Below are positions 14,850 through 19,497 of a stretch of DNA of 19,497 bases, one piece after another. Positions within the stretch are counted from its first letter, which is position 1. Each line of letters begins with the position of its first letter. The DNA lies in contig CAJLYN010000014.1 of NCBI GenBank assembly GCA_905210875.1, positions 1 through 19,497 on the forward strand, in the 5' to 3' direction. The notes beneath the pieces are model-generated. The model saw only the letters and a program-made list of their open reading frames with translations. It made no database searches and had not been told where the DNA came from. Source of the stretch: an uncultured Bacteroides sp. Lineage in GTDB: Bacteria > Bacteroidota > Bacteroidia > Bacteroidales > UBA11471. The position numbers were made by a program, and so were the translations under genes.

Positions 14850-16334
14850 ATGGCTCAAACCTCAACAACAACAAAACTAGCAACCAACTGGCGATGGTGG
14901 ATGTGTGTACTGCTGTTCGTAGCCACCACCGTCAACTACATGGACCGACAAGTGTTGTCGCTCACTTGGAAAGACTTTATCGCACCCGAATTTCACTGGA
15001 CCGATAACGACTACGGAACCATTACTGCGACATTCTCTATCATTTACGCCGTTTGTATGCTCTTTGCCGGCAAATTCGTAGACTGGATGGGCACCAAGAA
15101 AGGTTACCTCTGGGCTATCGGCATATGGAGTTTTGGTGCATGCGCACACGCCCTCTGCGGCTGGCTCACCATGCATATCCAGGGATATGAAAGCGTAAAA
15201 ATCATGACCGCCGTGCAATCGGGCACAACCGCAGCACTCGCCATTGCGACAACCAGTGTATGGCTCTTCATTGCTGCCCGCTGTATCCTCGCTCTCGGCG
15301 AAGCCGGCAACTTCCCCGCAGCCATCAAAGTAACCGCTGAATACTTCCCCAAAAAAGACCGTGCCTTTGCCACCTCTATCTTCAACTCAGGAGCTTCTGT
15401 TGGTGCACTTGTTGCCCCCGCCTCCATTCCTCTCTTGGCTCAATATTTCAAAGATCACGGCGTAGGTGGTGGTTGGGAAATGGCATTTGTCATCATCGGT
15501 GCCCTTGGATTCTTGTGGATGGGATTCTGGGTATTCATGTATGAGAAACCCGAGAAATCGAAACACGTCAACCAAGCCGAGCTCGATTATATTCTCCAAG
15601 ACGATAAAGAAGCTGAAAAAACAGAAGAAAAGAAAAGCGAAGGTGCCGAAAAAACGATTCCCTTCTGGAAGTGTTTCTGCTACCGCCAGACATGGTCGTT
15701 CATCGTAGGTAAATTCTTTACCGATGGCGTATGGTGGTTCTACCTTTTCTGGGCACCTGCCTACTTCTCCGACCAATATGGTTATGAATCGAGTTCCGGA
15801 ATGGGTATCGCACTCATCATTACGCTGTATGCCATCGTTACCGTACTCTCCATCTTCGGTGGTTACCTGCCCCGTCTCTTCGTCGAAAAGAAAGGTATGA
15901 ACCCCTATGCCGGGCGTATGCTGGCCATGCTCATCTTTGCCTTCTTGCCCCTGCCCGCCCTCTTTGCACAAGGAGCCGGAGCCATCTCGGTATGGTGGCC
16001 TGCCATCATCATCGGTCTTGCCGGTGCCGGACACCAGGCTTGGAGTGCCAACCTCTTCTCGACCATCGGCGACATGTTCCCCAAAGGAGCCATCGCCACC
16101 ATCACCGGTATCGGTGGTATGGCTGGCGGTGTAGGTTCGTTCCTCATCAACAAGGGAGCCGGAGCACTGTTTACTCACTCTGAAAACATGGGTGCAGCAT
16201 TCCGCTTCCTGGGATTTGAAGGCAAAGAGGCCGGATATATGATTATCTTCTGCATCTGCGCCGTAGCCTACCTCATCGCATGGTTCATCATGAAAGCCCT
16301 CGTGCCCAAATACAAACCCATCGTTGTGGAATAA
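14850..16334 (+). CDS. exuT: Hexuronate MFS transporter ExuT
   Basis: This 494-residue protein of the major facilitator superfamily (anion:cation symporter subgroup) would import galacturonate/glucuronate with protons across the inner membrane. It begins with TNWRWWMCVLLFVATTVNYMDRQVLS (TM1), followed by the TM2-TM3 loop motif GKFVDWMGTKKGY and the family signature around CILALGEAGNFPAAIKVTAEYFP in TM4, then SGASVGALVAPA in TM5. About twelve hydrophobic helices are visible, with a Lys/Glu-rich cytoplasmic loop between TM6 and TM7 (EAEKTEEKKSEGAEK). Substrate is inferred from subgroup and from the upstream uxaC-kdgK-kdgA genes. A short insert between TM3 and TM4 (MHIQGYESVKIMTAVQSG) makes it longer than E. 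coli ExuT. Confidence 0.92.
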   Translation: MAQTSTTTKLATNWRWWMCVLLFVATTVNYMDRQVLSLTWKDFIAPEFHWTDNDYGTITATFSIIYAVCMLFAGKFVDWMGTKKGYLWAIGIWSFGACAHALCGWLTMHIQGYESVKIMTAVQSGTTAALAIATTSVWLFIAARCILALGEAGNFPAAIKVTAEYFPKKDRAFATSIFNSGASVGALVAPASIPLLAQYFKDHGVGGGWEMAFVIIGALGFLWMGFWVFMYEKPEKSKHVNQAELDYILQDDKEAEKTEEKKSEGAEKTIPFWKCFCYRQTWSFIVGKFFTDGVWWFYLFWAPAYFSDQYGYESSSGMGIALIITLYAIVTVLSIFGGYLPRLFVEKKGMNPYAGRMLAMLIFAFLPLPALFAQGAGAISVWWPAIIIGLAGAGHQAWSANLFSTIGDMFPKGAIATITGIGGMAGGVGSFLINKGAGALFTHSENMGAAFRFLGFEGKEAGYMIIFCICAVAYLIAWFIMKALVPKYKPIVVE

Positions 16335-16356
16335 CCAACAAGCAATATCTATTCAT

Positions 16357-16390
16357 AAAAAAACCTCACCTCTAAAGGCGGGGTTTTTTT
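16357..16390 (+). terminator. Intrinsic terminator after exuT
   Basis: AAAAAAACCTC..CC pairs with GG..GGGGTTTTTTT around TCTAAA, giving a stem flanked by A7 and T7 runs. It lies about 22 bases after the exuT stop, is strong, and closes the rightward operon. Confidence 0.88.
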
Positions 16391-16517
16391 GTATATACCC
16401 CCGGACTCACTTATAAAAGACTCCCAGCACAATAGTCACGATACTTGCCAAATGCAATTACGCAGAGATACAATAGAGATAGGCAACAGAAAATATGGTA
16501 TTATTCAAAGTTTGTTG

Positions 16518-16525
16518 TATTTTTG
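16518..16525 (+). promoter_or_regulatory. Candidate -7 element of the C1 peptidase gene
   Basis: TATTTTTG matches TAnnTTTG and lies 59 bases before the peptidase ATG. The -33 position has no clear TTTG. The rest of 16391-16584 holds nothing else recognisable. Confidence 0.5.
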
Positions 16526-16584
16526 CAAAGAAGAGAACATATTTTTTACATAACCTCATTCACACTTTAAACACACAAACCGAT

Positions 16585-17796
16585 ATGAGAAAATTTCTGT
16601 TCACCCTGGCTATGGTCGGTGTCGTTTTCTCGACCGCAGCCCAAGAGCCCGAAAAGAAAGAGGAGAAAAAAGCGGAAGGCTATGTCTTTACCGACGTAAA
16701 GGTACTTCCCACCAATGCCATCAAGAACCAATACCGCAGCGGAACGTGCTGGTGCTTCTCGACCCTGTCGTTCCTTGAAGATGAAATACGCCGCGCCGGA
16801 GGTGGTGAAATAGACCTCTCGGAAATGTGGATTGTGCGTAACATCTACTTTGAGAAGGCAGTGAAATATGTACGCCTGCACGGCAGCCTCAACTTTGCTG
16901 TCGGCGGAGCCGCCCACGACGTAACCAACGGTATTCGCGACTACGGCATTGTACCCGAAGAGGTATATCCCGGACTGAACTACGGTACGGAATTGCCCGA
17001 ATTTAACGAAATCGATGCCGTGCTGAAAGCCTATGTCGATGCCGTCATCAGCTCGGGCAACCGCGACAAGCTCACTACCGCCTGGCAAGAGGGTCTCAAC
17101 GGTATTCTCGATGCCTACTTTGGCAAGATGCCCGAGAAGTTCACCTACAAAGGCAAGGAATACACTCCCAAGTCGTTTGCCGCTTCGCTGCCCATTAAGA
17201 TGGAAGACTATGTCGATGTTACCTCCTACACACATCACCCCTTCTACTCGACTTTCGTACTTGAAGTACCCGACAACTGGTCGTGGGGATACAGCTACAA
17301 TGTTCCACTCGATGACATGATGCGCATCATCGACAACGCCATTGAAAACGGTTACACCATCGCTTGGGGTAGCGACGTGAGCGAAAAGGGATTCAGCCGC
17401 ACCAAAGCCATTGCCATCGTTCCCGAAGTCGACCTCGAAAGCATGGAGGGTACCGAGGCTTCGCGCTGGGGCGACCTCTCGCCGAGAGAACGTGAGAACA
17501 TGCTCTACAAGTTTGACAAGCCCGGCAAAGAAAAGGTCATCACCCAAGAAATGCGTCAGAAGGCTTTTGACAACTACGAGACGACCGACGACCACGGTAT
17601 GGTCATCATCGGAACAGCTGTCGACCAGAACGGAAATCCCTATTACAAGGTGAAAAACTCGTGGGGTGTAACAGCCTCGCCCTACGACGGCTACTACTAC
17701 TTCTCGCGTCCGTTCGTGGCCTACAAGACCATGTCGTATATGGTAAACAAGAACGCCATACCCAAAGACATTCGCAAAGCGCTCAAAATAAAATAA
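16585..17796 (+). CDS. Exported C1B-family cysteine peptidase (bleomycin hydrolase/PepC-like)
   Basis: This 403-residue protein starts at ATG 16585 with a signal peptide (MRKFLFTLAMVGVVFSTAAQ, cleavage probably after AAQ); the frame is open upstream, but those starts would precede the signal sequence. The papain-like catalytic set is complete: Gln49 (NQYRSGTCWCFS), nucleophile Cys55, His337 (DDHGMVIIG) and Asn358 (VKNSWG). The arrangement, with a long insert between Cys and His and no obvious propeptide, matches C1B aminopeptidases related to PepC and bleomycin hydrolase. The C-terminus (RKALKIK) is not the gating tail of classic PepC. It probably trims peptides in the periplasm, an unusual place compared with cytoplasmic PepC but common among Bacteroidetes homologues. 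A single-gene transcript ending in a strong hairpin. Confidence 0.9.
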   Translation: MRKFLFTLAMVGVVFSTAAQEPEKKEEKKAEGYVFTDVKVLPTNAIKNQYRSGTCWCFSTLSFLEDEIRRAGGGEIDLSEMWIVRNIYFEKAVKYVRLHGSLNFAVGGAAHDVTNGIRDYGIVPEEVYPGLNYGTELPEFNEIDAVLKAYVDAVISSGNRDKLTTAWQEGLNGILDAYFGKMPEKFTYKGKEYTPKSFAASLPIKMEDYVDVTSYTHHPFYSTFVLEVPDNWSWGYSYNVPLDDMMRIIDNAIENGYTIAWGSDVSEKGFSRTKAIAIVPEVDLESMEGTEASRWGDLSPRERENMLYKFDKPGKEKVITQEMRQKAFDNYETTDDHGMVIIGTAVDQNGNPYYKVKNSWGVTASPYDGYYYFSRPFVAYKTMSYMVNKNAIPKDIRKALKIK

Positions 17797-17818
17797 TTAT
17801 TTCTGAGATTTCACTATC

Positions 17819-17858
17819 GCGGCGGAGGAATCAGCAAATTCCTCCGCCGCTTTCTTTC
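17819..17858 (+). terminator. Intrinsic terminator of the C1 peptidase gene
   Basis: A perfect 13-base-pair stem, GCGGCGGAGGAAT (17819-17831) with ATTCCTCCGCCGC (17838-17850), has a six-base loop and is followed by TTTCTTTC. Confidence 0.92.
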
Positions 17859-17907
17859 ATCCGTCCTCGACGGAGTTCTCTTACCTTACACACTATGATA
17901 AAAGGAT

Positions 17908-17937
17908 GGGGCCGAGTCTTTTTCGAGACTCGGCCCC
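17908..17937 (-). terminator. Intrinsic terminator of the serine palmitoyltransferase gene
   Basis: GGGGCCGAGTC (17908-17918) pairs perfectly with GACTCGGCCCC (17927-17937). On the minus strand it lies 24 bases after the stop codon and is followed by ATCCTTTTATC. With the hairpin at 17819 it forms a convergent terminator pair. Confidence 0.82.
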
Positions 17938-17961
17938 GTCGCATTCATTCCAAGAAAAGAA

Positions 17962-19146
17962 TTATTTGATAATATCAAGTCTCTTGAAACATTTCTCGAT
18001 TTTCTCCAACGCATAGTCAACCTGCTCAAATGTATGGGTAGCCATGAGCGAGAAGCGGATAAGCGTATCTTCGGAAGGTACGGCCGGCGAAACCACCGGA
18101 TTGACAAATATGCCCTCCTCGAAAAGGTCGCGCGTTACCATGAAGGTCTTGTTGTTGTCGCGTATGAAAAGCGGAATGATAGGCGTTGTGGTATTGCCTA
18201 TCTCACAACCTATGCGGCGGAAACCGTCGAGAGCATAATGGGTAACGTCCCACAGATGTTGTATGCGCTCGGGTTCACTCTCGATAATGTCGAGGGCTGC
18301 CGATACGGCTGCCGTCGATGCCGGGGTGATACTGGCACTGAATATGTAGGAACGGGAATTGTGACGCAAATAATTGGCTGTTATCGAGTCGGTGGCAACA
18401 AAACCTCCCAGCGAAGCAAACGACTTGCTGAATGTTCCCATGATGCAGTCGACATCGTCGGTCACTCCAAAGTGGTCGCACACCCCACGGCCCTGACGGC
18501 CGAAAACTCCAATGCCGTGTGCCTCATCGACATATATCGAAGCATTGTATTTCTTGGCCAACTCTACGATGACCGGCAGGTTGGCTACATCGCCTTCCAT
18601 ACTGAAAACGCCATCTACTACGATAAGTTTAATAGCATCTTCTTTGCACGATTTAAGCGCCTTCTCGAGAGAAGCCATATCGTTGTGCTTAAATTTCAAC
18701 GAATTGGAGAAACTCAGGCGACGGCCTTCTATAATCGAAGCATGGTCGAGTTCGTCCCATATAATGTAATCCTCACGGCCTGTCAGGCAGGAAATTACTC
18801 CCATATTCACCTGGAAACCGGTAGAATAGATAATGGCCTCTTCCTTACCTACAAAACGGGCCAATCGATTTTCTAGTTCCACATGAATATCAAGAGTACC
18901 GTTAAGGAACCGCGAACCTGCGCAACCGGTACCGTACTTCTTGATGGCGGCAATAGCAGCCTCTTTTATTTTAGGATGGTTGGTCAGTCCCAAGTAGCTG
19001 TTCGAGCCAAACATGAGGACTTTCCGACCGTTGATTATCACTTCGGTATCTTGTTCGCTTTCTATTTTCCGGAAATAGGGATACACGCCCTGCTCCCGCA
19101 CCTCGTCCTGAATGTACCGCTGATAACATTTTTCGAAAATATCCAT
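17962..19146 (-). CDS. spt: Serine palmitoyltransferase (alpha-oxoamine synthase family)
   Basis: This 394-residue PLP enzyme condenses serine with palmitoyl-CoA to give 3-ketodihydrosphingosine, the first step of sphingolipid synthesis. The PLP lysine is Lys241 (GTFSKSFASLGGF); His135 (DHAS) and Asp208/His211 (VDEAHG) hold the cofactor. The His-Lys (106) and Asp-His (3) spacings equal those I recall for Sphingomonas SPT. GTGCAGSRFLNGTLDIH, where KBL and BioF differ, resembles Sphingobacterium and Bacteroides SPT. It is soluble, with no membrane segment. Glycine C-acetyltransferase or BioF are the alternatives, less likely from the motifs. The gene itself has codon use like its Bacteroidetes neighbours, but everything upstream of its ATG looks foreign, so its native promoter is not in this window. 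Confidence 0.9.
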   Translation of the reverse strand: MDIFEKCYQRYIQDEVREQGVYPYFRKIESEQDTEVIINGRKVLMFGSNSYLGLTNHPKIKEAAIAAIKKYGTGCAGSRFLNGTLDIHVELENRLARFVGKEEAIIYSTGFQVNMGVISCLTGREDYIIWDELDHASIIEGRRLSFSNSLKFKHNDMASLEKALKSCKEDAIKLIVVDGVFSMEGDVANLPVIVELAKKYNASIYVDEAHGIGVFGRQGRGVCDHFGVTDDVDCIMGTFSKSFASLGGFVATDSITANYLRHNSRSYIFSASITPASTAAVSAALDIIESEPERIQHLWDVTHYALDGFRRIGCEIGNTTTPIIPLFIRDNNKTFMVTRDLFEEGIFVNPVVSPAVPSEDTLIRFSLMATHTFEQVDYALEKIEKCFKRLDIIK

Positions 19147-19160
19147 AGCTTCCTCCTTCG
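19147..19160 (-). promoter_or_regulatory. Strong Shine-Dalgarno site directly before spt
   Basis: Between the TAA of the MarR-type gene and the spt ATG there are only 14 bases, reading CGAAGGAGGAAGCT on the minus strand. AAGGAGG is a near-perfect Shine-Dalgarno site of the Firmicutes kind. No other gene in the window has one; the others have A-rich leaders. It therefore belongs with the foreign tail. Confidence 0.8.
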
Positions 19161-19497
19161 TTACAGAAGCGCTTCCAGCGCCAGCAGCACACGCTCCGCG
19201 CTGTCAAGCTCCGCGGGGGTGAACTGCGCGGCGGCCGTGCGGATCTTCTGCTGCAGCGCGTCTTCCTTGTCCTCGTCAAAATAACCGGTGAATTTTTCCG
19301 ACGTTGTCAGCACGACCTCGCGCCGGTCACGGGCCTGCACGTGCTTTTCCAGATAGCCCTTCGCCGTCAGCTGGTTGACCTTATAGGTCGCGTTCGGCTG
19401 AGAAATGCCGATGGTCTCAGCAAACTGGGACACGGTCGGGCTGCCAAGCAGGTGGATGATGTCCGCGGAAAACGCCTCTGTCGCGCTGAGACTGCCA
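19161..19497 (-). CDS. MarR-type winged-helix regulator (5' truncated), Firmicutes-like
   Basis: The frame is open from the window edge to the TAA at 19161-19163, giving ~111 residues; a GTG at 19433 is internal. The helix-turn-helix is TVSQFAETIGISQPNATYKVNQL, the wing KGYLEKHVQARDRREVVLTTSE, and the tail a dimerisation helix (FTPAELDSAERVLLALEALL). This is the C-terminal part of a MarR-family transcription factor. Composition is far richer in G/C than the rest of the window (codons such as CTG, GCG, GTC), and the next start is preceded by AAGGAGG, both pointing to a high-GC Clostridia-type source. In such bacteria MarR genes of this kind often precede fatty-acid synthesis genes. Either an assembly join or a recent insertion. 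Confidence 0.75.
   Translation of the reverse strand, partial: GSLSATEAFSADIIHLLGSPTVSQFAETIGISQPNATYKVNQLTAKGYLEKHVQARDRREVVLTTSEKFTGYFDEDKEDALQQKIRTAAAQFTPAELDSAERVLLALEALL

Noticed and set aside
16567..17595. A 342-codon open frame on the minus strand opposite the C1 peptidase
   Set aside because: The plus-strand gene has a full catalytic set and signal peptide; the antisense frame has no recognisable motif and is explained by codon bias.
18034..18876. A 280-codon open frame on the plus strand opposite spt
   Set aside because: It is the shadow of a well-supported PLP enzyme gene and has no domain or leader of its own.
19147..19497. A native MarR-spt operon regulating sphingolipid synthesis
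   Set aside because: The spacing looks like an operon, but composition, codon use and ribosome site all change at the junction, so I do not treat it as native without read evidence.
1..19497. CRISPR arrays, tRNA or rRNA genes, insertion sequences, phage or defence genes
   Set aside because: I looked for regularly spaced repeats, tRNA-like cloverleafs, transposase motifs and terminal inverted repeats and saw none.

Overview
The window comes from a Bacteroidetes (order Bacteroidales) genome. Evidence: promoter elements of the Bacteroidetes type (TTTG, about 19-20 bases, then TAnnTTTG) appear at several gene starts; most genes lack a Shine-Dalgarno site and have A/T-rich leaders; and the gene set (single-HMA CopA, DUF4369/TlpA-type lipoprotein, bacterial serine palmitoyltransferase, full galacturonate isomerase pathway) is typical of gut Bacteroidales. 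Genus is not decidable by eye. The last ~350 bases (19147-19497) look different: clearly higher GC, a MarR-type gene, and a textbook AGGAGG ribosome site, all Firmicutes-like. They are probably an assembly chimera or a foreign insertion.

Layout. 1-596: 3' part of an MgtC/SapB-type membrane protein. 686-912: a strong promoter, a structured small RNA of about 190 nt (6S/Bacteroidales-1-like architecture) and its terminator. 1027-3502: copper export genes, a CopA P1B-ATPase and a 69-residue HMA metal-binding protein, closed by a strong terminator. 3635-5242: a lipoprotein with a C-terminal TlpA/ResA-like thioredoxin domain. 5457-6592: a family 10 pectate lyase broken by a single-base frameshift.

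6702-16334 is the core of the window: two divergent operons for hexuronate (galacturonate/glucuronate) catabolism. Leftward: LacI-type regulator, uxaB, uxaA and an HD-domain hydrolase. Rightward: uxaC, kdgK, kdgA (eda) and the transporter exuT. Together they import hexuronate (ExuT), isomerise it (UxaC), reduce tagaturonate to altronate (UxaB), dehydrate it to 2-keto-3-deoxygluconate (UxaA), phosphorylate that (KdgK) and cleave KDPG to pyruvate and glyceraldehyde-3-phosphate (KdgA). The 280-base gap between them holds the regulator's promoter, a weaker rightward promoter and candidate operator repeats. The neighbouring pectate lyase suggests pectin as the original source of galacturonate.

16585-17793: an exported C1B (bleomycin hydrolase/PepC-like) cysteine peptidase. 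17962-19146 (minus): serine palmitoyltransferase, the first enzyme of sphingolipid synthesis. These two genes converge on two strong hairpin terminators. 19161-19497 (minus): partial MarR-type gene in the compositionally foreign tail.

Most of the window is recognisable metabolism. I do not see a clearly new system. The points most worth checking are the 19147 junction, the pectate lyase frameshift, the small RNA, the repeated 13-mer in the uxa leader regions, the HD hydrolase in the uxa operon, and the thioredoxin domain lacking its cis-proline.
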